From Alphaproteobacteria bacterium (lineage in GTDB: Bacteria > Pseudomonadota > Alphaproteobacteria > UBA8366 > Aestuariispiraceae): DNA of 64,000 nucleotides. Both the position numbers and the translations under genes were made by a program. Numbering within the stretch: position 1 is the first letter of the stretch; each line of letters opens with the position of its first letter. Shown here in pieces: positions 46,758-55,716 of the stretch. The notes under the pieces are model-generated. The model searched no databases, had not been told where the DNA came from, and saw only the letters and a program-made list of their open reading frames with translations. The stretch spans positions 2,488,001 to 2,552,000 of the forward strand of contig JAWPMN010000001.1 of assembly GCA_033344895.1 (NCBI GenBank), given 5' to 3'.

Positions 46758-48325
46758 TGCCCGGTGACCGCCACCTTTGGATCGTTCCGGCGACCGAGCT
46801 TCGCTGGCTTTGGGGGCCATTGGCGGGGGAGGTCTACAAACGCCGCGGCATCAAACCGGTTCTGCTCTGCACGACCGAAAAGGACGCGGGGTACTACCGG
46901 TCCCAGATTGCCGCCGATGTCCCGGCTGAAGTGCTGGTACTCCCGGATCGGTATTCTCTCATCCAGGCACCGGAAAAGTTGCCTTCCTTGCAGGAGTCGA
47001 TGGTCGCGCTTCAGAAGTTTGAGCGCGATACGGGATATTTGTTTGTCCGCGATATGTTGCTGCCGGATCGCCAGTTCGCGCGGTCGTTTCTGGTTGGTGC
47101 GGACAAGATCGCGAAATCGAAAAGCACGGCGAGAGCCACGCCGGAGCTCATCTGGCGAGTCGGTGGCGTGCTCGCGGATTTTGCCCGCCGACTTGCAGAG
47201 ACGCACCCGCCAGCTCTGTTTGTATGTTTGACGGGGGGGACCGGGATGGCAACCCGACCCTTGACGGCGGCGACGCGACTGGCGGGCGGGCAAATGCGCA
47301 ACCTGGTTCATACGCGTTTCGGCTATCGCTACTACTGGGCGGAGGATGAGAAGCACAACGCGGCCTATCTGCGGGATCTTCTGTCGAGCCTTCCGATGCC
47401 GGCCGATGAGGAGGTCGAGCGGGTCAAGCAGGCGCTTCGTCCGACGGGAGATTTCGAATTCTATGTCTCCCGTATGCGCAGCCAACGCCGCCTGGACCGA
47501 ATGGCAATACATATGGCAAGGAATGTGTGGAAGCACATCCGATATCACGTGTCGCGCAGTCGAAAGGCCAAAATCGGTTACTACATGATGGGCGAGCTCG
47601 GCATGATCATGAATGCCCGCAGGCAGGCCAGATTTCTGGTCAGCGACGCATGCACTCGACTCGCCGACCTGCCAGAAGACAAGCGCACGGTTTTCTTCCC
47701 GTTGCAGGTCGAACCGGAGATCTCCCTCCACGCGCTGGTTCCGGATTACTTCGATCAACTGAATTCGGTGGGACGGATCGCGATGAATCTGCCGGCGGAC
47801 ACATTGCTGCTGGTGAAGGAGCATCCGGCCCAGATCGGACGCAGGGGCAAAGAGTTCTATGATCGGATTTTGGCGTTTCCGAATGTCCGGCTCATAAGCG
47901 AAACCGAGCATAGTTATCCGATTATTCGTCGTTCGGACCTGATTATTGCTGTGACCAGTTCTGCCGCGCATGAGGCGGCGGTGATGGGGCGGAAAGTCGT
48001 ATATCTGCATCAGAGCGGCATCCTGGATCACCTTCCCCATGTGAAATATCTGCCGCCGGAGAAAGGATTTGCCGCGCTTTCGGGTCTCCTGAATGATGAG
48101 GGGCAATGGCCAAGTGAGGAAGATCGGATTCGGTTTGGTGTGCGCTACTACGCCGGTTTGGAACAACATGCGCTAGATTTCGCCCAGATCGGTACGGACA
48201 TTTTCAACCGGAACCGCGAGGTGAAGGAAAGTGAGGTCGCGATGATTGTGGACAGTCTCGAGGCTTCCCTCCAGGACGACAATTTGGCGGAACTCTCCGA
48301 ATATCAACGGACGAGCGCATCGTGA
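46757..48325 (+). CDS. putative capsule-type glycan transferase
   Basis: A 522-residue protein with no clear membrane helix. The C-terminal half has LLLVKEHPAQIGRR, then VRLISETEHSYPIIRRSDLIIAVTSSAAHEAAVMGRKVVYL, a pattern of capsule polysaccharide biosynthesis proteins and Kdo/sialic-type GT-B transferases (KpsC/KpsS-like, Capsule_synth). The N-terminal half is unrecognised. Likely uses a CMP-nonulosonic acid or a polymer; this is inferred from the cluster. It overlaps its neighbours by one base at each end. Confidence 0.7.
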   Translation: MPGDRHLWIVPATELRWLWGPLAGEVYKRRGIKPVLLCTTEKDAGYYRSQIAADVPAEVLVLPDRYSLIQAPEKLPSLQESMVALQKFERDTGYLFVRDMLLPDRQFARSFLVGADKIAKSKSTARATPELIWRVGGVLADFARRLAETHPPALFVCLTGGTGMATRPLTAATRLAGGQMRNLVHTRFGYRYYWAEDEKHNAAYLRDLLSSLPMPADEEVERVKQALRPTGDFEFYVSRMRSQRRLDRMAIHMARNVWKHIRYHVSRSRKAKIGYYMMGELGMIMNARRQARFLVSDACTRLADLPEDKRTVFFPLQVEPEISLHALVPDYFDQLNSVGRIAMNLPADTLLLVKEHPAQIGRRGKEFYDRILAFPNVRLISETEHSYPIIRRSDLIIAVTSSAAHEAAVMGRKVVYLHQSGILDHLPHVKYLPPEKGFAALSGLLNDEGQWPSEEDRIRFGVRYYAGLEQHALDFAQIGTDIFNRNREVKESEVAMIVDSLEASLQDDNLAELSEYQRTSAS

Positions 48326-48900
48326 TGACGGAACAGACGGCATATCTGTCCAGCGGATCGACGGTGCTGCGCGGGTTCAGGGAGCAGGACCTGGAAGCGT
48401 TGGCCGGTTGGTGGGACAATCCTGCTGTTACTGAGTTGCTGGAGATGGGCGCGCGGCCGACCCGTCCTAAGGAACTGGCGGATTTCTGGCAGCTTTGCTC
48501 GGCCCGTGACGATTGCGTCGTCTTCGCCATCTGTGAGCGGAACAGCGGTAATGTGATCGGGACTTGCGGGCTGTACCAGATCAGTTGGATCGCCCGCCGT
48601 GCCCAATTCAATATCCTGATCGGCGAGCCGTCAGTCTGGGATCAGGGACATGGCACCCGATCGACCGAGTTGAGCCTTTCCTACGCATTTGACACGCTTA
48701 ACCTGGAAAGCGTTCATCTTGGTGTGAATGCCGAGAATGTCCGCGCCATGCGCTCCTATGAGCGTGCGGGGTTTGTGAAGGAGGGGGTACGCCGCCGGTT
48801 CGTCTATCGCAATGGTCGGTACTATGACAGCGTGATGTATTCCATTCTACGGAACGAATTTGACGCCGGGCGGGCGGCGAATGGCGAGGACAAGTCGTGA
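48325..48900 (+). CDS. GNAT-family N-acetyltransferase (PseH-like)
   Basis: A 191-residue acetyltransferase. It has VWDQGHGTRSTELSLSYAFDTLNLESVHLGVNAENVRAMRSYERAGF, the pattern of RimJ/PseH enzymes that acetylate UDP-4-amino-4,6-dideoxy sugars. ATG 48325 shares its A with the previous stop (TGATG); GTG 48322 is an alternative. A cytidylyltransferase gene follows with a four-base overlap. Confidence 0.85.
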   Translation: MTEQTAYLSSGSTVLRGFREQDLEALAGWWDNPAVTELLEMGARPTRPKELADFWQLCSARDDCVVFAICERNSGNVIGTCGLYQISWIARRAQFNILIGEPSVWDQGHGTRSTELSLSYAFDTLNLESVHLGVNAENVRAMRSYERAGFVKEGVRRRFVYRNGRYYDSVMYSILRNEFDAGRAANGEDKS

Positions 48901-49607
48901 CTGCGGTTGATCCTGTACTTGGCGTTATCCAGGCGCGTATGGGCTCCAGCCGGACTCCGGGTAAGGCGTTGGCGCCTTTGGCCGGGAAGCCGTTGATCGG
49001 CCATATGATCGATCGGATGCGTGCGGTTCCTCATGTGACGGAGATCGTCCTGGCGACCAGTACAGATCCCAGGAACGACCCGTTGGTCGACTATTGCGCG
49101 GAGCAGGGGGTTCCGGCCTTCCGTCACCCGGATGAAGACGATTTGGCGGGTCGTGTTGCCGGCGCAATAAAGGGGCGCGGCGGAGACTTCATTCTGAAAA
49201 CGGGAGGCGATTGCCCTTTCATCGATCCGGCAGTCCTTGAGAAAATGATCGTGACTGCCGTTGAAAGTGGCGACGCGGATTTTGTGTCGAACCGGGTTCA
49301 ATGGTCCTATCCGTTGGGATTGTCCGCCGACGTTCTGAGCCGCCGGGCGATCGAGTGGGCGGATGCAACGCTGACATCCACGGAAGACCGGGAATTGTTC
49401 GCAGTCTACATTCGCGACCATCCGGACCGCTTCAAAGTGCTTCCGATTGTGAATGACAGCGATCTGTCGCATCACAATTGGTGTGTCGATACACCGGAAG
49501 ATCTTGCTTTCGCACGCCGGGTCTTTGATGCGCTGTACCCTTCCGACCCATGTTTTGGCATGGAGGCTGTGCTGGCGTTTCTGGACAGTGAAGGGCGGCC
49601 GGAGTGA
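48897..49607 (+). CDS. SpsF-type cytidylyltransferase, second copy
   Basis: A 236-residue nucleotidyltransferase with GVIQARMGSSRTPGKALAPLAGKPL at the start and ILKTGGDCPFIDP in the middle, as in SpsF and CMP-sugar synthetases. The usual RLPGK is RTPGK. It presumably makes an activated CMP-sugar in this cluster. GTG 48897 overlaps the previous stop (GTGA). It overlaps the next gene as well. Confidence 0.83.
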   Translation: MTAVDPVLGVIQARMGSSRTPGKALAPLAGKPLIGHMIDRMRAVPHVTEIVLATSTDPRNDPLVDYCAEQGVPAFRHPDEDDLAGRVAGAIKGRGGDFILKTGGDCPFIDPAVLEKMIVTAVESGDADFVSNRVQWSYPLGLSADVLSRRAIEWADATLTSTEDRELFAVYIRDHPDRFKVLPIVNDSDLSHHNWCVDTPEDLAFARRVFDALYPSDPCFGMEAVLAFLDSEGRPE

Positions 49608-50635
49608 CACGCTGCCACAGTCCGTGGCACGTCCTGTTGGTCGGCGGCGGCAAGATCGCCCTTGGCAACAGGGGGCTGGCGAAAGGGGTCGCACTGAGCC
49701 ATGCCGCGGCAATTCAGTCGCTTGGTCAGGATCGTGTTCAAATCCGGGCGGTTGTGGATCCGAATGCCGGCGTTGCGTCGTCGGTCGCTGAACTGGGCGC
49801 TGCATACCATGGCAAACTGGAAGACGTTCCGGTCAGTTCCGGCCAGAGTGAAATCGTAGTGATTTGCACGCCGGTCCACAGTCGCTTCGAAGTCTTGCAG
49901 CGCGCGCTTGATAGAAAACCGGCTGCGATCATCGTGGAAAAGCCGCTGGCCGGGAGTTTGGAAGAGGCAGTGCGAATCGTGCAGGAGGCCGAACGGGCCG
50001 ACTGCCCGGTTCTTGTGAACTATAACCGGCGGTTTGACCGGCGCCTGATCCGGGAACGCCCCACCGAACCAGATCAATGGCTCTGCGGTCAACTAAACTA
50101 TGGGCGAGGCCTCTATCATTATGCGAGCCATGCCATTGACTTGATGCTGCACTGGTTTGGTCCCGTTGCGTCCGTTCTGTGGTTGCCGGGAGCTGCCAAC
50201 GAAACGTCCGCGGATCCAAGCTGGTCCTTCGTCCTGAACTTTGAAAACGGCTTCACGTTTCAAGCGAGCGGTTTGGACGACTTGCCCTATGATCTGTTCG
50301 ATATCGACCTGTTGGGGCCGAATGGCCGGCTGAGATTGATTGCTGGAGGGGCATCCATACAGCGAGAGGGCATTTGCGAGAATGCCTACTATAACGGTTA
50401 CCGTCACCTGATGCAGAGCCGTGTCGACACCGGAACGGTTGGTGGATTTGTCGAACTCTACGATCAGCTTTTCAACTGGCTTGACGGTTCGATTCCTCAT
50501 CTTCCGGCCTGTTTCGGACGCGAGGCGCTTGCGACAACAGCCATAATCGCCGCCGTCGAACTATCCCGGAAATCTGCCGGACGGTCGATCAATCCGGCGC
50601 GCCTGCTCGATGAACTGATCCAACAACCTCTATGA
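49604..50635 (+). CDS. Gfo/Idh/MocA-family oxidoreductase
   Basis: A 343-residue NAD(P)-dependent enzyme. The N-terminal dinucleotide motif is VLLVGGGKIALGN, and the family's EKP element is IIVEKPLAGSL. A C-terminal sheet domain has FGLDDLPYDLF-like GLDDLPYDLFDIDLLGPNGRL. It should oxidise or reduce a sugar intermediate. The GTG start overlaps the previous stop, and a DegT aminotransferase gene follows after 16 bases; such pairs often make an amino sugar from a keto sugar. Confidence 0.87.
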   Translation: MTRCHSPWHVLLVGGGKIALGNRGLAKGVALSHAAAIQSLGQDRVQIRAVVDPNAGVASSVAELGAAYHGKLEDVPVSSGQSEIVVICTPVHSRFEVLQRALDRKPAAIIVEKPLAGSLEEAVRIVQEAERADCPVLVNYNRRFDRRLIRERPTEPDQWLCGQLNYGRGLYHYASHAIDLMLHWFGPVASVLWLPGAANETSADPSWSFVLNFENGFTFQASGLDDLPYDLFDIDLLGPNGRLRLIAGGASIQREGICENAYYNGYRHLMQSRVDTGTVGGFVELYDQLFNWLDGSIPHLPACFGREALATTAIIAAVELSRKSAGRSINPARLLDELIQQPL

Positions 50636-50651
50636 AACGAAGAGAGTTGCT

Positions 50652-51956
50652 ATGAGTGACGCTTCAATACCCGCCCTGCTTGGGGGGCCTAAAATCAACC
50701 CCGACCGCCCGTTTCAGTTCAACAGCGCGATTGGCGAGGAGGAAGCCCGCGCGGTGCAGCAGGTCATTGCGTCGAAGGAACTGAGCGGCTTCATCGCCTC
50801 CCCCGGTGAACCGTTCTGGGGCGGGCCGAAGGTGCGCGAGCTACAAGACATGATGAAGGACTACTTCGGCGTCGCTCATGCGGTTGCGGTCAATTCGGCG
50901 ACATCGGCCCTGCATTGCGCGATGATGGCCTGCGGCTTGGGCCCAGGGGACGAAGTAATCACATCCCCCTATACGATGAGCGCAACCTCCACGACGGTTC
51001 TTTTGACTGGCGCAGTGCCGGTGTTCGCCGATATCGAGGACCGCACGTTCGGTATCGATCCGGCGTCGGTCGAGGCAAATATCACCCCGCAGACAAAGGC
51101 AATTTGTGCGGTAAACATATTTGGCCATGCGGCGCGTCTGAGCGAACTGCGACGGATCGCTGATCGGCACGGACTCTATCTGATTGAGGATAACAGTCAG
51201 GCTCCCGACGCCATCCACCAGGGTCAGCAGACGGGAACGGTCGGCGATATCGGGATCTTCAGCTTCAACCGCCATAAGGTCATGCAATCGGGTGAAGGCG
51301 GTGTTCTGATCATGAAAGATTCTGCCCTCTACCAGAAGGCAGCATTGTTCAGAAATCACGGTGAGGCCGTGGTCGATGCAATGGGGATCGAGGATATTGT
51401 TAACACAGCCGGGCTGAACCTGAGGATGACCGAGATGGAGGCCGCTGTTGCTGTTGAGCAATTCAAAAAGCTGCCTCGATTGAACGCCGAGCGAATTGAA
51501 TTGGCCGAAGCGTTGACCGAAGCCTTATCCGACATCCCGGCGATCGTTCCTCCGGCCGTCGAACCGGGCGACCGTCATGTCTTCTACATGTATGCCATGA
51601 AGTTCGATGAGGCCGCTGCAGGCATGTCCAGAAACCTGTTTGCAGAGGCGATGCTGGCTGAAGGACTTTTCGTGCGTGCCGGCTATCTGCGTCCGACCTA
51701 TCTGGAACCAATGTATCAAAAGAAGATCTGTCTGGGGCCTTCCGGTTTTCCGTTCACAGCGAATCCGAGAAACGAAAACCTCAGCTATGCTCCGGGGCTT
51801 TGTCCGACATGTGAGCGGTTGCAGGACAAGGAGCTGATGATCACGGCGGTCATGCAGCCGCCCCAGACCGTTGAGGACATGAAGCGTTGGGCGGCGGGGG
51901 CGCGAAAGGTTCTGGCCGCCCGTGATGATCTGGTGTCGCGCAGTCAGCACGCTTGA
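50652..51956 (+). CDS. DegT/DnrJ/EryC1/StrS-family sugar aminotransferase
   Basis: A 434-residue PLP enzyme. In order: VAVNSATSALHCAMMACGLGPGDEVITSPYTMSAT, PVFADIEDRTFGIDP, LIEDNSQAPDA, FSFNRHKVMQSGEGGVL with the PLP lysine, and LNLRMTEMEAAVAVEQ. This family transfers amino groups to 4-keto or 3-keto sugar nucleotides. It follows the Gfo/Idh gene, suggesting a two-step oxidation/amination. The longer C-terminus (extra 30-40 residues with CPTCERLQDKEL) differs from the other aminotransferases here. Confidence 0.9.
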   Translation: MSDASIPALLGGPKINPDRPFQFNSAIGEEEARAVQQVIASKELSGFIASPGEPFWGGPKVRELQDMMKDYFGVAHAVAVNSATSALHCAMMACGLGPGDEVITSPYTMSATSTTVLLTGAVPVFADIEDRTFGIDPASVEANITPQTKAICAVNIFGHAARLSELRRIADRHGLYLIEDNSQAPDAIHQGQQTGTVGDIGIFSFNRHKVMQSGEGGVLIMKDSALYQKAALFRNHGEAVVDAMGIEDIVNTAGLNLRMTEMEAAVAVEQFKKLPRLNAERIELAEALTEALSDIPAIVPPAVEPGDRHVFYMYAMKFDEAAAGMSRNLFAEAMLAEGLFVRAGYLRPTYLEPMYQKKICLGPSGFPFTANPRNENLSYAPGLCPTCERLQDKELMITAVMQPPQTVEDMKRWAAGARKVLAARDDLVSRSQHA

Positions 51957-51962
51957 TCTGTC

Positions 51963-52958
51963 ATGTTGCTGGTTGTCCTGGCAGAGGCCGGCGCGGCTGC
52001 TTACCTCGCTCCGGTTCTTCGGGCCTGGTCGGAAACGGAGCCGGGTTTCGAATGGTCGGTCGTCGCAACTGCCGTTGCCAGCGCACGATTGCCGGTGGAG
52101 GCCCTGGGCGCACGTTTGAAGCATGCCGCTTTGAATCGTGGGGAACAGCGGGAAGCGGCGGAGTGGATCGACCGATTGTCTGCCACGGCGTTGTTGTGTT
52201 CGGCGGGCGGATGGCCAATGGAGCACGGGGCCGTCGCCGAAGCGCGATCACAGCATCTTCCTGTATGCCAGTTCGTCGATACCTGGACCAATTATGCAAG
52301 GCGTTTCAGAGCGGATGTTCCTGGAGGGTTGAGATTGCCGGACAGGCTTCTGCTCATCGATGAGCAGGGCGTGAAAGAGGCCGTAGCTGAAGGTATCCCC
52401 AGATCACTGTGTGCGACATGCGGACATCCAGTCTGGGAGACAATTTCTGAACTCGATCCGACTGATAGCCGAGCGTCGGTATTCATTGGAGCGCCAGTCT
52501 ACCGGGACTATGGCACCGAACTGGGATATACCGAATCCGACAGTTGGGCGATGCTGGAGAAGGTACGCAGGGATCGGCCGGATCTGATCTCTGATCTGCT
52601 ATACGCCCCCCACCCCGAACAAACGGATCTGGCCGATATCGATCCGAACCGTATCCGGCCATATCACAGCAGGCAGCTCGAAACTGAGATTGGACAAGTG
52701 TTCGGTATTTTTTCTGCCCCGCTGGTTGATGCCTACCTCTCGGGACGGCGTAGTGTCAGCATCCAGCCCAATGCCGTGGGGCAAGATATGTGGCCGTTGA
52801 GCCGGTTCGGATTCGCGCCGCGCGCCCGAAGTGAAGAGGAGTTGATTCGGGCTCTGGAGGCGCCGCTTGCGAAGGCGAGCACGTCTCTCCGCCGCGGATT
52901 GGAAAATAGCAGAAGCCGGATAACGGCGTGGATTGAAGAGATGGTTTCAAATGACTGA
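51963..52958 (+). CDS. protein of unknown function, possible GT-B-like fold
   Basis: A 331-residue protein with no membrane segment. The N-terminus MLLVVLAEAGAAAYLAPVL and the regions QFVDTWTNYARRF and ATCGHPVWE are the kind of sequence seen in GT-B enzymes such as epimerases and glycosyltransferases. FGIFSAPLVDAYLSGRRSVSIQP resembles the donor-site loop of that fold. No family assignment could be made. It lies between two aminotransferase genes, and overlaps the LegC-like gene by eight bases. Confidence 0.5.
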   Translation: MLLVVLAEAGAAAYLAPVLRAWSETEPGFEWSVVATAVASARLPVEALGARLKHAALNRGEQREAAEWIDRLSATALLCSAGGWPMEHGAVAEARSQHLPVCQFVDTWTNYARRFRADVPGGLRLPDRLLLIDEQGVKEAVAEGIPRSLCATCGHPVWETISELDPTDSRASVFIGAPVYRDYGTELGYTESDSWAMLEKVRRDRPDLISDLLYAPHPEQTDLADIDPNRIRPYHSRQLETEIGQVFGIFSAPLVDAYLSGRRSVSIQPNAVGQDMWPLSRFGFAPRARSEEELIRALEAPLAKASTSLRRGLENSRSRITAWIEEMVSND

Positions 52959-54084
52959 CCGACGTATTCCACTGTCCGTTCCGGATCTCCGAGGGAACGA
53001 AGCCGCGTATCTGGCGAAGTGCGTAACGGACAATTGGGTTTCGACCGCCGGCCCGTTCGTGACCGAACTCGAAGATCGTATGGCGGCACTCTGTGGCCGT
53101 CGCGCTGCCGTGGCTTGCGTAAACGGCTCCGCCGCGCTGCATGTAGCCCTTCTTGCTTTGGGGGTTGCGCCCGGAGATGTCGTCATCGTTCCGGACTGGA
53201 CCTTCGCCGCGACGGCAAATGCCATCGTTCATGCAGGCGCACAGCCCTGTTTCGTCGACATACAGCGATCGGACTGGACTGTCTCTCCGCAATCGATCGA
53301 GACTGCCTTTGCCAAATACGGCAAGCGTATCAGGGCCATTGTGGCGGTTGACGTTGTCGGCAACCTTCCCGATCCGGGCCCGTTGAACGAGATCGCGGCA
53401 CGGTATGACGTCCCCGTTCTGGAAGATGCGGCGGGTGCTATCGGTGCGGCGCGAGACGGCATGCCGGCCGGTTCATTGGGGAAAGCCGCAGTGTTTAGCT
53501 TCAACGGGAACAAACTCGTTACGGCCGGAGGCGGCGGCGTTGTGGTGACGGATGACGAAGAGTTGGCCGCCCGGTTCCGGCATGTCACCACGCAAGCGAG
53601 AACCGGGCAGGACTATCGGCACGACGCGGTCGGTTTCAACTATCGTATGACGAACCTGAACGCGGCTGTCGGGGTCGCCCAACTGGAGGTCCTTGACGCG
53701 TTGCTGGCAGATAAGCGACGGATAGCGCGGGATTATCAGCGGGCCGTTGCCGGCCGTTCCGACATGGCCTTCATGCCTGTCAGCCGACCGGAGGAATCAT
53801 CCTACTGGTTGGTCAATGTCGTCGTTGCGGATGAGCCTTCCATGCGCTCTCTCGTCTCCCACTTGTCGCAGGCCGGTATTGATGCACGACCTTTCTGGTG
53901 CAGTCTGTCGGAACAGGGCCCCTACCGGGCATTCCACAGCGTGGCGGTCGACGTTTCCCGGGCTCTGACCGATTGCGTCGTGACTTTACCCTGTTCGAGT
54001 AACCTGAAGGCGGAAGATCAGGCACGGGTTCTGAAAGCGCTGGACGAATGGCAGGGACACCGGCTTCCGGAGAGCGCCGAATGA
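52951..54084 (+). CDS. LegC-like UDP/GDP-sugar aminotransferase
   Basis: A 377-residue DegT-type PLP enzyme. It starts RIPLSVPDLRGNEAAYLAKCVTDNWVSTAG, the hallmark of the LegC subgroup that aminates the 4-keto intermediate of legionaminic acid. It has VLEDAAGAIGA, FSFNGNKLVTAGGGG with the PLP lysine, and GFNYRMTNLNAAVGVAQ. ATG 52951 overlaps the upstream stop by eight bases; an in-frame TTG at 52933 is also possible. The NeuD-like acetyltransferase follows with a four-base overlap, matching the next pathway step (LegH). Confidence 0.88.
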   Translation: MTDRRIPLSVPDLRGNEAAYLAKCVTDNWVSTAGPFVTELEDRMAALCGRRAAVACVNGSAALHVALLALGVAPGDVVIVPDWTFAATANAIVHAGAQPCFVDIQRSDWTVSPQSIETAFAKYGKRIRAIVAVDVVGNLPDPGPLNEIAARYDVPVLEDAAGAIGAARDGMPAGSLGKAAVFSFNGNKLVTAGGGGVVVTDDEELAARFRHVTTQARTGQDYRHDAVGFNYRMTNLNAAVGVAQLEVLDALLADKRRIARDYQRAVAGRSDMAFMPVSRPEESSYWLVNVVVADEPSMRSLVSHLSQAGIDARPFWCSLSEQGPYRAFHSVAVDVSRALTDCVVTLPCSSNLKAEDQARVLKALDEWQGHRLPESAE

Positions 54085-54644
54085 GTGTGGTCCTGTTCGG
54101 TGCCGGCGGACATGCCAAGATGCTCGTCGAGATTTTGCAGAAATCTGGTGAGAAGATCGTGCTCTATTGCGATCCGAACACGGCTGAATGGTTGTACGAC
54201 ATTCCTCACTCGCGAGTAGACACGGAGGCCAGCCCGGAGATGGGGGATGCCGTGATTGGACGCGGTGGTGTGACGCCCGATGGATTGCGCGACCGTCTGT
54301 CCGGTGTTCTCGAAGTCATGGAGATGGGATTCGTGCTCCGCACGATAGTTCATGCCAGCGCGATCCGGTCGGACAGCGCTGAGATTGGCGCAGGCAGCCA
54401 TGTGCTCGCCGGGTCGATCGTGCAGCCGTTTTCCCGGATCGGCACTGCGTCGATCATCAATTCGGGGGCTATCGTCGAACACGACTGCCGTATTGGTGAC
54501 GGTTCGCATATCGGTCCCGGGGCCATAGTGCTGGGCGGTGCGCAGATCGGGGACAATGTCATGGTCGGAGCAAGGGCCGTCGTATTGCCGCAGGCGGTAG
54601 TTCCCGACGGAACTCTGGTTCCCGCCGGGCGGACCTGGTCCTGA
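54081..54644 (+). CDS. NeuD/PglD-like sugar O/N-acyltransferase
   Basis: A 187-residue acyltransferase. The N-terminal Rossmann-like part starts VVLFGAGGHAKMLVEIL, and the C-terminal left-handed beta helix has hexapeptide repeats such as IGAGSHVLAGSIVQP and IGDGSHIGPGAIVLGGAQIGDN. The catalytic His is likely in NSGAIVEHDCRIG. Homologues acetylate 4-amino sugars in bacillosamine, legionaminic and sialic acid pathways. It is coupled to the LegC-like gene, and a NeuB-family gene follows. Confidence 0.9.
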   Translation: MSVVLFGAGGHAKMLVEILQKSGEKIVLYCDPNTAEWLYDIPHSRVDTEASPEMGDAVIGRGGVTPDGLRDRLSGVLEVMEMGFVLRTIVHASAIRSDSAEIGAGSHVLAGSIVQPFSRIGTASIINSGAIVEHDCRIGDGSHIGPGAIVLGGAQIGDNVMVGARAVVLPQAVVPDGTLVPAGRTWS

Positions 54645-54672
54645 AGCCGATTTAACAAGGAGACAAGTTTTA

Positions 54673-55716
54673 ATGTTTTCAGAGAATGGCCCGACCTATG
54701 TCATCGCCGAAATAGGCGCGAACCATAATGGCGACATCGAACTCGCGAAGCGGATGATCGATTCTGCAAAGGCGGCGGGCGCGAATGCGGCAAAATTCCA
54801 GTCTTGGGACTCAACGATCTTCTCGAAATCCGTTTACGAGCAGAACTATTTCCTGGGTGACGACTATCGAAACCGCACCGACTTTGATCTCAAAGGGATT
54901 GTCGAGGAGTTTGCCGTTACCTTTGAGGAAATGAAGGAGATCGCAGCCTATTGCCAGGAGGTCGGGATTGATTTCGCATCAACGCCCTTCAATCGGCGTC
55001 AGGTGCAGGAATTGGTGGACCTCGGTGCGCCCTTCGTGAAGATCGCGTCGATGGATATCGACAACGTCCAGTTGCTGCATGTTGCCGGTGAAACCGGACT
55101 GCCGGTTGTTCTGTCCACCGGGTTCGCACAATTGGCGGAAATCGACCGTGCCGTCCGTTGGGTTGAAGAAACGGGCAATCACGACATCACAATACTGCAC
55201 TGCATCTCCCTCTATCCGCCCCAGGATGAGGAGGTAAATCTCGATAATATGGACATGCTGCGCGAGGCGTTCGGCTATCCTGTCGGTTTTTCGGATCATA
55301 CGATGGGCACTGAAATCTCCATTGCATCCATCGCGAAGCGCGCTGCGATCCTGGAGAAGCATTTCACTCTGGACCAGAACATGTTCGGCTGGGATCATAA
55401 GATTTCGAGTACGCCGGAGCAGATTCGCGACATCTGTGTCGCGCGGGACCGTCTGGCGAAGGCGCTTGGTTCGAAACGCCGTACGGTTGGTGCTCGTGAA
55501 CTGGAACGCCGCGCGGAATACCGCCGTTCCATCGTTTCCGCGCGCCCGATTGCCCGCGGCTCGATACTGACCGCGGAGGACATTGATTTCCGTCGGCCCG
55601 GCACCGGACTGACCCCGCCATACATCGAACTGGTGGTTGGCATGCGCGCTGTCCGGGACATCGAAGAGGACAGCCTGTTGACGCTGGCCGATCTGGAAAG
55701 TGCCGAGGGCAAGTGA
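54673..55716 (+). CDS. NeuB-family nonulosonic acid synthase (PseI/LegI/NeuB-like)
   Basis: A 347-residue enzyme that condenses PEP with a hexosamine derivative to give a nine-carbon sugar acid. The TIM-barrel N-terminus has VIAEIGANHNGDIELAKRMID, then ASTPFNRRQVQELV, GFSDHTMGTEIS and AAILEKHFTLD. A C-terminal SAF (antifreeze-like) domain begins near RSIVSARPIARGSILTAEDI. Pse, Leg and Neu specificity cannot be separated by eye. An AGGAGA site lies 10 bases before the ATG. A glycosyltransferase gene overlaps the stop by four bases. Confidence 0.93.
   Translation: MFSENGPTYVIAEIGANHNGDIELAKRMIDSAKAAGANAAKFQSWDSTIFSKSVYEQNYFLGDDYRNRTDFDLKGIVEEFAVTFEEMKEIAAYCQEVGIDFASTPFNRRQVQELVDLGAPFVKIASMDIDNVQLLHVAGETGLPVVLSTGFAQLAEIDRAVRWVEETGNHDITILHCISLYPPQDEEVNLDNMDMLREAFGYPVGFSDHTMGTEISIASIAKRAAILEKHFTLDQNMFGWDHKISSTPEQIRDICVARDRLAKALGSKRRTVGARELERRAEYRRSIVSARPIARGSILTAEDIDFRRPGTGLTPPYIELVVGMRAVRDIEEDSLLTLADLESAEGK

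Noticed and set aside
51963-52958. Direct assignment as PseG or LegG
   Set aside because: The typical N-terminal motifs of those hydrolases were not seen; only position and fold style suggest it.
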